Shown: positions 1 through 8,664 of the stretch, in pieces
How the letters are laid out: each line of letters starts with the position of its first letter
How positions within the stretch are numbered: position 1 is the stretch's first letter
Source: Prevotella sp. P5-108
Lineage (GTDB): Bacteria > Bacteroidota > Bacteroidia > Bacteroidales > Bacteroidaceae
Direction of reading: 5' to 3'
Assembly (NCBI RefSeq): GCF_002251385.1
Contig: NZ_NPJJ01000057.1
Span: 149,940 to 213,939, forward strand
Length of the DNA stretch: 64,000 nt
Notes under the pieces: model-generated
Seen by the model: the letters and a program-made list of their open reading frames with translations, nothing else
Databases searched by the model: none
What the model was told of the DNA's origin: nothing
Position numbers and translations under genes: made by a program

Positions 1-164
1 TCACCTACTCTTATCGAGCCTTTCTTGTTTACAGAGATGCACGAAGGCATCGTATCCTTCAATACATCTGTTTTGATAGCAACAGGCACGCCTTTTTCCA
101 TGCGACAAATTGCGGAATTAGTTGTTCCGAGGTCAATGCCATAGTCTATTTTATTTCTTGCCAT
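1..164 (-). CDS. Hsp70 (DnaK-like) chaperone, N-terminal part only
   Basis: The first 54 codons of an Hsp70-family ATPase are visible; the rest lies beyond the window edge. Residues 8-19 read YGIDLGTTNSAI, the phosphate-1 loop of the Hsp70 nucleotide-binding domain, and the following block (VPVAIKTD, then TMPSCISV) matches the usual start of the fold. It is the last of three minus-strand genes and its ATG lies 12 bases after the stop of the GrpE-like gene, so it is probably co-transcribed. This may be an accessory Hsp70 rather than the housekeeping DnaK, because its partners here are not a standard dnaJ or grpE. That last point is inference from context. Confidence 0.85.
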   Translation of the reverse strand, partial: MARNKIDYGIDLGTTNSAICRMEKGVPVAIKTDVLKDTMPSCISVNKKGSIRVG

Positions 165-176
165 GATAATATTGTT

Positions 177-1100
177 TTAGATGTTCTGACTTACTGTGAT
201 TCGGGCTGCTTGTATCATTATCCCGTTGTAGTTCACTTGTGGCTTGGTTATACCAGTAATGATTTGTTGTCCTTCTTCCAAATCCTCATTAAGCACGAAC
301 TCTGCTATTACTTTCATTCCCTCGCAATACGGCTTTCCAAGCATATCGACAATTTCGTAACCATGGGCGTTGAAATTGTCTTTGATGCGACCTACTGCCT
401 TAGACAACTGCTTATATCCCCTTATAGATGAATCCATGCGAGACATATTGAGCTCGATTCTAGCAACTTCGTCTGCCACTTTTAGTACAAGCGAATGGTC
501 GGGCTTATCATTACTTACATTTTTAGAAGCATTCGCTATTTGCCTGTCAAATAATTCCAATAGTTTATCGTCAAGTTTTATTGACTCTTCTTGCATCTTT
601 CCTTGTGCGACCTGTAACGCATCTTGTGCCTTACGCACTTCGTCAATAGATGTGCTACCTGACTTAATACGTTTTGCTAATCTATATGCCACACCAATGA
701 TGGCTACTAACAATAACAAAACCACCATGCCAACCCAAAGTGTCTGATTTTGCAATGTTTTTTGGTTTTCTTGTACATTGCTGTTAGTTTCATCTATCTT
801 CCTACATATGCTTTTGTTATCGGCAGACTGCTTTTTTCCCAGCTGATTGCAAATATTGCGCAAACTGTCAATGACAGCACTCTGGATATTGTTCTCACTT
901 TTGAGGTCTTTGAGGCAACGTTCTTCTTCTTTCAGTTTTTCCGTTAGCCTACGTAACTCAATACTGTAATGAGCATGCAGACTCTGAAGCTCTTCGTATT
1001 TCTTCTCTAATGCCTTTACTCCATTTTTATTTGGCACTATTTCCGCGTTTGCTGACAGACAAACAAATGTAGCAAACATAATACTAAAAAACGTTTTCAT
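177..1100 (-). CDS. Membrane-anchored GrpE-like coiled-coil protein
   Basis: A 307-residue protein with a probable signal peptide (residues 1-19, ending ANA), a charged coiled coil (about 25-115), one membrane helix (about 120-142) and a second coiled coil (about 155-245). The last 60 residues read like the beta domain of GrpE, the nucleotide exchange factor of Hsp70: a GYEIVDMLGKPYCEGM block, then alternating strands ending ARITVSQ. A GrpE tethered to the membrane with an extracytoplasmic coiled coil is unusual. The start codon overlaps the stop of the upstream gene by one base (TAATG), and an Hsp70 gene follows 12 bases downstream, which supports an exchange-factor role. The GrpE relationship is pattern recognition; a coiled-coil protein of unknown function is the alternative. 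Confidence 0.6.
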   Translation of the reverse strand: MKTFFSIMFATFVCLSANAEIVPNKNGVKALEKKYEELQSLHAHYSIELRRLTEKLKEEERCLKDLKSENNIQSAVIDSLRNICNQLGKKQSADNKSICRKIDETNSNVQENQKTLQNQTLWVGMVVLLLLVAIIGVAYRLAKRIKSGSTSIDEVRKAQDALQVAQGKMQEESIKLDDKLLELFDRQIANASKNVSNDKPDHSLVLKVADEVARIELNMSRMDSSIRGYKQLSKAVGRIKDNFNAHGYEIVDMLGKPYCEGMKVIAEFVLNEDLEEGQQIITGITKPQVNYNGIMIQAARITVSQNI

Positions 1101-3085
1101 TACTTTCCTAAATCCATTATTTTAATTATAAAACCAAGAAATATCAATGCAAAAACAAAACCTGCACTGGCTCCATCTCCACCATTTATAGTAGCACCGA
1201 CTATCATGCATATTATAATAAAAGCACCAGCAGAAAGACAGCCTTTATCGTCTTTAAACTCATTGTAAATACCTTTTATTCCTCTTTTAACACTAGCTGG
1301 GGCATCTTCAACTTGTTTCATGATTTTTTCTTTCAAAGGTAGCGGCTTATAGGTCGGAAGAGGGTCATTTAATTGTAATAAGAAATCATTTATTGTCTTC
1401 CTATTAGGTAAATACCTTTCTTGCTCAAAAGATTTCTCCATATCCAAGACATCCATTATAAGCAAAGCCTTTTTTGCCTTTAATACAACTCTTTTAACAT
1501 ATTCATATTTTGTCTTTCTGTCTTCTGATTCATATAGAAACTCATCGTTATATAGCGACGAATATAATGGGTGAAACAGAGGGTCTGATTTTTCCATTAA
1601 TTTTTTATTCCTTTGCCGTCTTTCTTCTGCGGGGTCGTATTTTTGAGCTTCATTAATTTCGGCAATAACATTGTTCAATGCATTATTTACAACTAATGTA
1701 GATATTTTCAGATAATATTCATTGTCAGCACCCAATTTATCCTTTATAGACACCAAATACGGTTGGGTGTTTTCAAGAAGTGTAACAGCATGGCTTATCA
1801 AATCGGGCAACTGGCAATATTTATGCAATTCTTCCTTGATAGCCTTGTCCTCGGTAAACACTTCAAATGGGGGCAAGTTATCTATAATCTTTTGAAGAAT
1901 GTCAACATTCTCTTTACACCTGTCCTTTGCTGCTTGTCCTACGACAATGCTCAATGCATATTTTTGTAGAGACATTGCCTTTATAGCAGCATCGGGGTCT
2001 TCAGAATCATTGTAATAGTCTATTCCACATTGCAGAATTTCAAGTCCTAGTTTGTCAGCAATCATCTGATATTGCAAATCAGTGTGAGTAAGCATTGATG
2101 ACAACTCGGTCAAAGAGTCGGTTGTGTGTTTTCGCAGTTGCTCACCGGCTAATAGTCTTTCTTTGGGTTGATTCCCTTTTGATTTCCTTGCCAACTCTAT
2201 ACAATTCTGTATGTCTGCAATATATTTTGAGGCACATTTGTCAATAATATATTTTCTCCAATTTCCATGAACAGTTTCCCTATATACAAGTTTATAAGTC
2301 CCCGAAGATAACTGTATAACATCTAAATACTCTTTGTTATTAGCTATTTCTTTTGGAGTCAATTCTCCCAATTTTGACCAAAAAGCGACAAGGGTAATAT
2401 TTTCTTTATCATCAACAAAAGCACACGACTTAAACTTATCGCCTGTTTCTCTATTAACAAAAGGGGCCACTTTCATCTTTCCATGTTCTCTTGCAAAAGA
2501 GACCAACGGCCAACTTCTGTCAGCTTTGTTGACTATTAGCAATTCTTTGGCTCCAAAATCATCACATATATTATCTAATAAATTTTCTATTAGAAAATCA
2601 GTAGATTCTAAAGAATAATCATTGACAACATAACCAACGAACTCTCTGGCGTATTCGATATTAGTATATAGTTTTTCGGCATAATACAATGCTAAAAACA
2701 GATATCCGTTTATCAAAAAGCATAAGAAAAGGTTTTGCAAAGAAGAAGGGCATTCCTTTTTGCGCCATATCTCAATAGCTCCATGAATATCTCCATTAAC
2801 CAAATGCTTGAAAGCCACATCATCTAATGGTGTCATTTTTACAAACCAAAACTGAGCATACAAAATTTGGTCTTTGGGCAAGGTGAGTTTTGCTTCAGCA
2901 TCTGCTACCGAAGCATCTGTTCTATTAATGAGTCCCAAATATGAGGGCAGGTCTAAAGGGAAGGACACAGGCTTGCCAACCTTCAAAAACGCTTTCATGC
3001 GATTGTGATTAGCCAGTCTTTCCTTTGTAGGAGAGTTTGAATAGACTCCTAACAGACGATATGGATTGTTTTGTAGTATATTCAT
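1100..3085 (-). CDS. Large membrane protein with a J-domain-like N-terminus
   Basis: A 661-residue protein of no family I can name with certainty. The N-terminus (NPYRLLGVYSNSPTKERLANHNRMKAFLKVGK, in pieces around residues 7-38) has the look of helices I and II of a J domain, but no HPD tripeptide is visible, so it would be a degenerate J-like domain. A long, mostly helical middle follows with some low-similarity repeats. The C-terminal 50 residues contain two hydrophobic segments (about 610-630 and 635-655) separated by a Gly-rich turn, suggesting membrane anchoring. It is the first gene of the unit, directly coupled to the GrpE-like gene. A role presenting clients to the neighbouring Hsp70 is inference from gene order. 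Confidence 0.5.
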   Translation of the reverse strand: MNILQNNPYRLLGVYSNSPTKERLANHNRMKAFLKVGKPVSFPLDLPSYLGLINRTDASVADAEAKLTLPKDQILYAQFWFVKMTPLDDVAFKHLVNGDIHGAIEIWRKKECPSSLQNLFLCFLINGYLFLALYYAEKLYTNIEYAREFVGYVVNDYSLESTDFLIENLLDNICDDFGAKELLIVNKADRSWPLVSFAREHGKMKVAPFVNRETGDKFKSCAFVDDKENITLVAFWSKLGELTPKEIANNKEYLDVIQLSSGTYKLVYRETVHGNWRKYIIDKCASKYIADIQNCIELARKSKGNQPKERLLAGEQLRKHTTDSLTELSSMLTHTDLQYQMIADKLGLEILQCGIDYYNDSEDPDAAIKAMSLQKYALSIVVGQAAKDRCKENVDILQKIIDNLPPFEVFTEDKAIKEELHKYCQLPDLISHAVTLLENTQPYLVSIKDKLGADNEYYLKISTLVVNNALNNVIAEINEAQKYDPAEERRQRNKKLMEKSDPLFHPLYSSLYNDEFLYESEDRKTKYEYVKRVVLKAKKALLIMDVLDMEKSFEQERYLPNRKTINDFLLQLNDPLPTYKPLPLKEKIMKQVEDAPASVKRGIKGIYNEFKDDKGCLSAGAFIIICMIVGATINGGDGASAGFVFALIFLGFIIKIMDLGK

Positions 3086-3709
3086 TCTAATTCCGTAAAC
3101 AATAAAGCCAACCGACTCCCTTGTTGACGAAATCCACTCACTAATACATACGAAAAAGCGTGGAGTCTATCCTGTCACTCGTTCCACGCCATAAAGGCCT
3201 TCGCATTGCCCTGATTGTCGAAACGAGCAACGCCGAAAGCCCCACGCCAGTGTAAATATATAAATCACCCTTATTGACAACAAACGGCAGAACCGTCCAA
3301 AGCCAATGGGGCTGTATATAATACACTTCATGAGGCGTTCCCGTTGCTTTGTTTTTGACAATCTGTTTGAAGTTGCGAAGTTCTTATGGCGTCAAAACCA
3401 AAGCGTACAGTTACGCCTTATACCATATATGTATGTCTGCCCAACCTCTGCCCATTGAGGCTTTCGGCATGGGTATAGACGATACAAAGATAACACTTTC
3501 TTAAGGGAAACCACTTTGTTTAGCTGGAAAAGTATGGTTTCAATATCCGATTTAACATTATTAAATATAAATATGTCAGAGAATTCCACTTTTGCGTGAT
3601 TTTTCTCGCTAAAAAGTTCGTATTATCAATGATTATTCATATCTTTACAGCAACAGAATCCGCCACGCTTCCCATTTGAACAGCGAACCAGGGCGGGTCT
3701 TTTGCTTTT
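3086..3709. other. Intergenic region, no gene recognised
   Basis: No convincing coding sequence in 624 bases. Short open frames on the minus strand (about 60 codons) resemble no protein family. A minus-strand TATCTTTG element lies at 3485-3492, about 400 bases upstream of the J-like gene, without a well-spaced -33 TTG. On the plus strand TATCTTTA at 3640-3647 is a possible -7 box for the broken Abi gene. Confidence 0.4.
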
Positions 3710-4191
3710 ATGGGAACATTAAGATTATACACGAAACAGGCTATTTCTATTTCGGAACAAATAGAACTACTAAAAAGTAGAGGCTTAAATATTGCTGATT
3801 CATCCAAGGCTGCAACATTTCTTGAAGAGGTCAGTTACAGCGTGTAGCTCGTCAATTCAATCTTCCACAGCATGAGGTGTTGGAAAGCTGGATGCGTAGT
3901 GTAACTGTCCTGAGAAACTATTGCGCTCACCACTCACGACTTTGGAATCGTTATCTTTCCAACGCTCCACAAATGAATGCCTCTTTACGTGGTGCGTGGG
4001 TTGACATTAATGGTGTTGATGCGAACAAAGTTTATGCTATAGCCTGTTGTATTGCATACTGGCTTGATTCCATGGGATATGGTTTGGACTTCAAGAATGA
4101 ACTCAAATCCTTACTCGTTTCTTATCCCCAGGTAGATCCGGCAGCATTGGGATTCCCTAAGAATTGGATTTCGGATCCTCTATGGAGATAA
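3710..4191 (+). pseudogene. Abi_2 family (AbiD/AbiF-type) abortive infection gene, internally deleted
   Basis: Two parts of an Abi_2-type protein are present but the middle is gone. The N-terminal part (3710-3847, 45 codons, then TAG) contains SISEQIELLKSRGLNI followed by ATFLEEVSYS, the usual family start. The C-terminal part continues in another frame from about 3841 to 4191 and carries RNYCAHHSRLWNR, the family's RNxxAHxxRlwN signature, then a normal C-terminus. Intact Abi_2 proteins are around 300 residues; about 130 residues between the two blocks are missing. The 3' part could start at a GTG at 3877 and make 104 residues, but a functional product is unlikely. It was probably a phage-defence gene that decayed by deletion. 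Confidence 0.8.
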
Positions 4192-4212
4192 CTTTATAGA
4201 TAAAATACAGAT

Positions 4213-4257
4213 AAGCCTGTCGGTAGTGAAAATTCTTCATTACCGATAGGCTTTCTT
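4213..4257 (+). terminator. Rho-independent terminator after the Abi_2 relic
   Basis: An 18-base stem (AAGCCTGTCGGTAGTGAA pairing with TTCATTACCGATAGGCTT, two mismatched or wobble positions) with a short AT-rich loop and a following TTCTTCTT stretch, 20 bases past the Abi stop codon. Confidence 0.75.
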
Positions 4258-4425
4258 CTTGATATATGAACTATTTGATGTAAACAAGTCGGAACATGTC
4301 TGACAATTGTCATTCCTCAGAAGCGTAGTCTTCTTAAACCATTCATCCACATGCGGATGAATATACAATAACGTGTTACACATCCATGAAAAATAATGAC
4401 AATCACCGCTTTCCACGGTCTCCGT

Positions 4426-5532
4426 CTACCCCGCCCCACCCATGAGTCTTGCCACGGTCGCAGCCAGGTTGTGGCGGGCCACCTCGGGCCGCATCAGCAC
4501 GGCGAGCGGGCGGGGGGCGGCATCGTTGATGCCCGCAACCAGGTCAAACGCTGTCGAGAGCTGCCCCTCGGTATCGTCGATCGCGCCCGACAGCAGCCAC
4601 GCCTTCACTCCCTCGCGGCGGCAGCGCGCCAGCACCCCACAGGGAACCTTGCCCATAAGTGTCTGAGCGTCAGACCTGCCCTCGCCCGTGATTACGAGGT
4701 CGGCATCACGGATGGCGTCGTCGAAATGGGCGAGTTCCAGCATGATGTCTATGCCCGAGCGGAGGTCGGCGTTGAGGTATGCCATGAGCGCATAGCCCAG
4801 TCCTCCCGCCGCACCTGCCCCCGGGTGGAGGGCGAGTAGTGGCGTGGCGAGTCCGGCACGCTCAGTGGCGCGGGCAAAGTCGCGCAGACGAGCGTCGAGA
4901 GCCCTGACCTGCTCGGGCGAAGCACCCTTCTGCGGGGCAAAGATGCAGGCGGCACCACGCTCGCCATACAGCGGATTGTCTACATCGCAGGCCACGGTGA
5001 CTCTACACCGTGACGCCAGGCGCCGACAGTCGCCCAGGGCCTCTATCATGCCCCTGCCGCCGTCGCAGGTGGCGCTTCCGCCGATACCCATCACTATCTC
5101 GGTGCAGCCTCGGCTTACGGCGTCGGCCATCATCTCGCCCACGCCATAGGTGGTGGCACGCATCACATCGCGCCGCCCTACGGGCACGAGCGTCAGTCCA
5201 CTTGCCGCCGCCATCTCCATATAGGCGGTACGACCATCCATGGACACGGCATATTCGGCGGTGACAGGCTCCATCAGGGGACCATGCACCTCGACGGTCA
5301 CAGGGCATGAGGGCAGCAGCCGGCGTACACACTCGACCAGCCCTTCGCCTCCATCGCTCAGCGGCAGCTGAACTACTGCGGCGTGGGGCAGGACTCTGCC
5401 TATGCCTTGGGCACACGCCTCGCATGCCTCCCGGGCAGAGAGACTGCCCTTGAACGAGTCGAAGGCTGCGACGACCTTGCGTACCGTAGCCCCATGCACG
5501 GTGTATTCCGGTCCCTGTATAGTCGGCATCAT
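4426..5532 (-). CDS. Glycerate kinase (GarK/GlxK family)
   Basis: A 368-residue kinase converting glycerate to phosphoglycerate in the cytoplasm. Family marks in order: AFDSFKGSLSA near residue 23, PLSDGGEGL near 57, GIGGSATCDGG in the middle, VACDVDNPLYG, and ITGEGRSDAQT toward the C-terminus. The length matches the 370-380 residues usual for the family. I chose the ATG at 5530-5532 because it overlaps the stop of the upstream ferredoxin gene as ATGA; the longer open frame (434 codons) runs back through that gene and is not needed. The pair is therefore probably translationally coupled. Whether the product is 2- or 3-phosphoglycerate cannot be read from the sequence. Confidence 0.9.
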   Translation of the reverse strand: MMPTIQGPEYTVHGATVRKVVAAFDSFKGSLSAREACEACAQGIGRVLPHAAVVQLPLSDGGEGLVECVRRLLPSCPVTVEVHGPLMEPVTAEYAVSMDGRTAYMEMAAASGLTLVPVGRRDVMRATTYGVGEMMADAVSRGCTEIVMGIGGSATCDGGRGMIEALGDCRRLASRCRVTVACDVDNPLYGERGAACIFAPQKGASPEQVRALDARLRDFARATERAGLATPLLALHPGAGAAGGLGYALMAYLNADLRSGIDIMLELAHFDDAIRDADLVITGEGRSDAQTLMGKVPCGVLARCRREGVKAWLLSGAIDDTEGQLSTAFDLVAGINDAAPRPLAVLMRPEVARHNLAATVARLMGGAG

Positions 5533-6290
5533 GGGAGATAGAGTCTGTTCTCCTGTCGCTCGCGGCAGAGCGGTTCGAGATGGACTGCCAGCATGGAGAG
5601 GCGCTGTCCGATGCCTCGGGCATGGACGGGGCACACCTGCACGCAACGCATACAACTGATGCAGAGGGCTGGGTCGGTGGTCTGGGGATGGTCTGGCGCG
5701 ATGGCTCTGGTGGGGCACTGGGCAGCACATGCTCCGCAGCCCTGACAGCGGTCATCGGCTTCGGGCACGGCGCATGGGCTGTACTCGCGGTAAGGACGGT
5801 GACCCGGCAGAGTGAACTCGGGGATGGGCGCCGACAGGGCTGCGCGGGCAAGGATGGCGGCACCAAACTCACCAAGCTGCGCGGCGTCGCTCGCATCGGG
5901 GCGTCCGGCGGCAAGCTGTCGGCACACGCTGTGCTCTGCGATGGCTGTCACGGCTGCCATCACCCGGAAACCCGCTGCGGTGGCTATGTCCTGCATCTCT
6001 ACGAGGGCGTCGTCGTAGGCGCGGTTGTCATAGACGGCGACTATCACGCACCGGGCGCCATGGGCGCTGACGCGTTTCAGCCGCTCTACAGCCAGCATCG
6101 GCACGCGTCCGGCAAAGACGGGCATGGAGATGACGGCCAGGTCGTCGGCAGCAATGTCGGGATAAGCGATGTCGTCCTCCCACGAGCAGAGTTCGGTGGC
6201 GGTGTCCGTGATGCCGATGCCCGCACACAGCAACTCGCTCACGCGTCGCGTGCCGCCAGTGGGACTGAATGTGATTTGATGTATAGTCAT
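5529..6290 (-). CDS. Flavodoxin-like / 2x[4Fe-4S] ferredoxin protein (EFR1 type)
   Basis: A 253-residue cytoplasmic electron-transfer protein. The N-terminus has a flavodoxin-like phosphate-binding loop (FSPTGGTRRV, residues 8-17) and a flavodoxin fold; the C-terminal third holds two bacterial ferredoxin motifs, CQGCGACAAQCP and CISCMRCVQVCP, each ligating a [4Fe-4S] cluster. This layout is that of EFR1-type ferrodoxins. It overlaps glycerate kinase by four bases. The electron donor and acceptor are unknown, and why it is coupled to glycerate kinase is not clear. A possible -7 element (TATTTTTG on the minus strand) lies at 6314-6321 but has no well-spaced -33 box. Confidence 0.85.
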   Translation of the reverse strand: MTIHQITFSPTGGTRRVSELLCAGIGITDTATELCSWEDDIAYPDIAADDLAVISMPVFAGRVPMLAVERLKRVSAHGARCVIVAVYDNRAYDDALVEMQDIATAAGFRVMAAVTAIAEHSVCRQLAAGRPDASDAAQLGEFGAAILARAALSAPIPEFTLPGHRPYREYSPCAVPEADDRCQGCGACAAQCPTRAIAPDHPQTTDPALCISCMRCVQVCPVHARGIGQRLSMLAVHLEPLCRERQENRLYLP

Positions 6291-6596
6291 AGGTAAACAC
6301 TATAATATGGTCACAAAAATACAAAAAAATACGCCAAGCGTGCAGTTTTTACGGAAAAATCATATACAGGGCAGTGCTTGGGGCAGTGTATATGCCGGCG
6401 GTGGGCTGAGGGGCTGGTGCCACGATAATGAAATAATCGGAGACTTGGTACGGGACTTCGGGAAATAATTGCTAAATTTGTACGTGATAATATAAAAGCC
6501 TATGCGCAAGGCATATAAAGCAGACGGAAGCCCCGTGCTTTATATCGCCACGGCACAGCCTATGGACAATAACAAACAACCAATTGACAAATCATT
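6291..6596. other. Divergent intergenic region upstream of the alpha-galactosidase
   Basis: About 300 bases with no coding signal. It holds a plus-strand -7-like TAAATTTG at 6473-6480, which would place the transcript start about 110 bases before the alpha-galactosidase ATG, and an imperfect palindrome CATATAC / GTATATG (6361-6367 and 6388-6394) enclosing a doubled GGGCAGTG, which could be an operator. Confidence 0.4.
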
Positions 6597-7814
6597 ATGA
6601 ACAAATCGCTTATCCTATCGGCAGCGCTCTGCCTCGCGTCGCTCTTCGCTTCGGCAGAGAACGCCCCCACCCCACGTCGACAACTTGCTCCGAAACCACC
6701 AATGGGATGGATGACATGGAACCTCTTCCAAGGCAACATCAACGAACAGCTCATACGCGAAACCGCTGACGCCATGGTTGAAGGCGGTTTCCGCGACGCC
6801 GGCTACGAATATATCTTCATCGACGACCTCTGGCAAGGCGGACGCGACCGTGAGAACAACATCATACCCGACCCGGAGAAGTTTCCGTCGGGCATAAAGG
6901 CGCTCGCCGACTATGTACACTCCAAAGGACTGAAGCTCGGCATCTACTCGGATGCGGCACAGCTCACCTGCGGCGGATGGACGGCGAGTCTGGGTTTTGA
7001 GGAGCAGGACGCACGCACCTTCGCCTCGTGGGGCATAGACTATCTGAAGTACGACTACTGCAACGCTCCTGCCGACAGTGCCACCGCCCGACAGCGCTAC
7101 CGCACTATGGCTAACGCTCTGCAGAACTCGGGGCGCGACATCGTGCTCGGCATCTGCGAGTGGGGTCAGCGCCAATGCGAAGAGTGGTGCGAAGAGGTGG
7201 GAGGACAGCTCTGGCGTACCTCGGGCGATGTGCGCGATATGTGGAAGGACATCGTGAAGCAAGGCGGCATGGGTATTCTGGACATCATCGACATAACGGC
7301 GCCTCTGGCAAAACACGCCCGTCAGGGACAATGGCCCGACATGGATATGCTGGTGGTCGGCCTGTACGGAACGGGCGGGCCGTCGAGCGACCTCGGTGGC
7401 GTAGGCTGCACCACGACCGAATATCAGACGCAGATGAGCATGTGGTGTATGCTGTCGTCGGTGCTTGCCATGACCAACGACCTGCGCAAGGTGACCGACG
7501 ATGACCGCCGCATTCTGCTCAACAAGGAGATTATCGCCATCAACCAAGACGCTCTGGGCAAGGCTGCCGAACGCATCGTGAACCTGCCTGCGCAGCAGGT
7601 CTACATCAAACCGCTCGCCGACGGTTCGCACGCCGTGGCCATCCTCAACCCCTCGGACGAAGCCCAACGCATAAGCCTCAACTTTGCAAGCCTCGGGCTC
7701 AACGGCAAGTACACCGTGCGCGATGTATGGCAGCACCGAGACATAGCCCGGAAAGCCAAGAGCTGGAAAGGAAGCGTGGCCGCGCATGAGACAAAGGTGT
7801 TTGTGGTGAAGTAA
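6597..7814 (+). CDS. Secreted alpha-galactosidase, glycoside hydrolase family 27
   Basis: A 405-residue enzyme releasing terminal alpha-galactose from oligo- or polysaccharides. A signal peptide (residues 1-20, cut after ASA) directs it to the periplasm or outside. GH27 marks: GWMTWN at 37-42, DD at 76-77, the nucleophile Asp153 in KYDYC, and the WRTSGD block with Asp211 at the position of the acid/base in characterised GH27 enzymes. The C-terminal beta domain is present and the length is normal. It is not adjacent to a SusC/SusD pair, so it stands alone here. The downstream RidA gene is convergent. Activity as alpha-N-acetylgalactosaminidase cannot be excluded from sequence alone. Confidence 0.92.
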   Translation: MNKSLILSAALCLASLFASAENAPTPRRQLAPKPPMGWMTWNLFQGNINEQLIRETADAMVEGGFRDAGYEYIFIDDLWQGGRDRENNIIPDPEKFPSGIKALADYVHSKGLKLGIYSDAAQLTCGGWTASLGFEEQDARTFASWGIDYLKYDYCNAPADSATARQRYRTMANALQNSGRDIVLGICEWGQRQCEEWCEEVGGQLWRTSGDVRDMWKDIVKQGGMGILDIIDITAPLAKHARQGQWPDMDMLVVGLYGTGGPSSDLGGVGCTTTEYQTQMSMWCMLSSVLAMTNDLRKVTDDDRRILLNKEIIAINQDALGKAAERIVNLPAQQVYIKPLADGSHAVAILNPSDEAQRISLNFASLGLNGKYTVRDVWQHRDIARKAKSWKGSVAAHETKVFVVK

Positions 7815-7844
7815 GAAGACACCTAACCGACGAAAGACGAATAA

Positions 7845-7893
7845 CAGGAGCATCTGGCAGCAAGCGAAGAACGCTGCAACCATGATGCTCCTG
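7845..7893 (+). terminator. Probable terminator of the alpha-galactosidase gene
   Basis: Inverted repeat CAGGAGCATC / GATGCTCCTG with an inner GGCAGC/GCTGC pairing, 30 bases after the stop codon. The U-rich tail is weak (TCATCTTAT). Confidence 0.5.
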
Positions 7894-7994
7894 TCATCTT
7901 ATAGCATACTGACAGCAACCGCGACAACCTCCTCTCTGCCTTCGGCGGCCGTCGCATAGGAGGAAGGGCGCAGCTATCGTCTGCGGACATCCCG

Positions 7995-8055
7995 AAAACA
8001 AGCCGTGTGGTCACCCGATACCAGTCACAATGACCTCGGGAAACCACACGGCTTG
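7995..8055 (-). terminator. Terminator downstream of ridA (minus strand)
   Basis: A 13-bp perfect stem (CAAGCCGTGTGGT / ACCACACGGCTTG) with an inner CCCGA/TCGGG pairing, followed on the minus strand by TTTTC. It lies 43 bases beyond the ridA stop. Confidence 0.7.
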
Positions 8056-8097
8056 TCAATTAGACTCGCACGCCATCGGGGTGCGGAGGAAGGGAAA

Positions 8098-8475
8098 TCA
8101 GAGAGCAGCCACAACCTCTACCTCTACGAGGGCATTCTTGGGCAGCGTCTTGACAGCCACAGCCGAACGGGCTGGATAAGGCTCGCTGAAGAATGTGGCA
8201 TAGACCTCGTTCATGGCAGCAAAGTTGGCCATATCAGAGAGGAACACCGTGGTCTTGACCACATGGCTCAGGTCGATGCCTGCCTCGGCAAGCACATGGG
8301 TAACATTGGTGAGCGACTGGCGGGTCTGCTCCTTGATGCCGCCCTCGGCAAATTCACCTGTGGCAGGATCGATGGGCAGCTGGCCTGACGCAAAAACGAA
8401 GCCACCGGCCACAATGGCCTGGCTGTAAGGCCCCACCGCTTTGGGGGCGAGTTCAGAATGGATTACTTTCATCAT
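8098..8475 (-). CDS. ridA: RidA family enamine/imine deaminase
   Basis: A 125-residue protein of the YjgF/YER057c/UK114 family, which hydrolyses reactive 2-aminoacrylate-type enamines in the cytoplasm. Visible family motifs are KAVGPYSQA near the N-terminus, FASGQLPIDP, and PARSAVAVKTLPKNALVEVE, which holds the conserved substrate-binding Arg. I start at the first of two adjacent ATGs (8473-8475); the open frame extends 54 codons further upstream but that extension contains the promoter at 8511-8540 and no homologous sequence. It is a single-gene unit between convergent and co-oriented neighbours. Confidence 0.92.
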   Translation of the reverse strand: MMKVIHSELAPKAVGPYSQAIVAGGFVFASGQLPIDPATGEFAEGGIKEQTRQSLTNVTHVLAEAGIDLSHVVKTTVFLSDMANFAAMNEVYATFFSEPYPARSAVAVKTLPKNALVEVEVVAAL

Positions 8476-8510
8476 ATTGTCTGTTAGTGTATATATTGTC
8501 CTTCGGGTTA

Positions 8511-8540
8511 CAAAAATACTATTTTTCCACGACAACCAAC
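8511..8540 (-). promoter_or_regulatory. Bacteroidetes-type promoter of ridA
   Basis: Minus-strand TATTTTTG (8511-8518) with a TTG 18 bases upstream. The predicted start lies about 30 bases before the chosen ATG. Confidence 0.55.
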
Positions 8541-8610
8541 TATATTTTCCTGTATTTCTACAACTGCATGGCAGAAGCGGAAGCAGAGACTCTGGAGCCG
8601 TAAAGGAAGC

Positions 8611-8659
8611 AGAAAAGACAAGCTGCGGGTGTGTCATATCCTATGGATGACACACCCGC
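8611..8659 (-). terminator. Terminator of the LacI-type regulator gene
   Basis: A 13-bp perfect stem (GCGGGTGTGTCAT / ATGACACACCCGC, 8625-8637 and 8647-8659) with a 9-base loop, followed on the minus strand by a TTTTC stretch. It starts 6 bases past the stop codon. Confidence 0.85.
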
Positions 8660-8664
8660 TGCCT

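Noticed and set aside
3141..3589. Small minus-strand proteins of 61-65 codons
   Set aside because: They overlap one another in different frames, have no family resemblance and no suitable promoter.
8476..8637. N-terminal extension of RidA by 54 residues
   Set aside because: The stretch contains the promoter box and does not resemble any RidA sequence.
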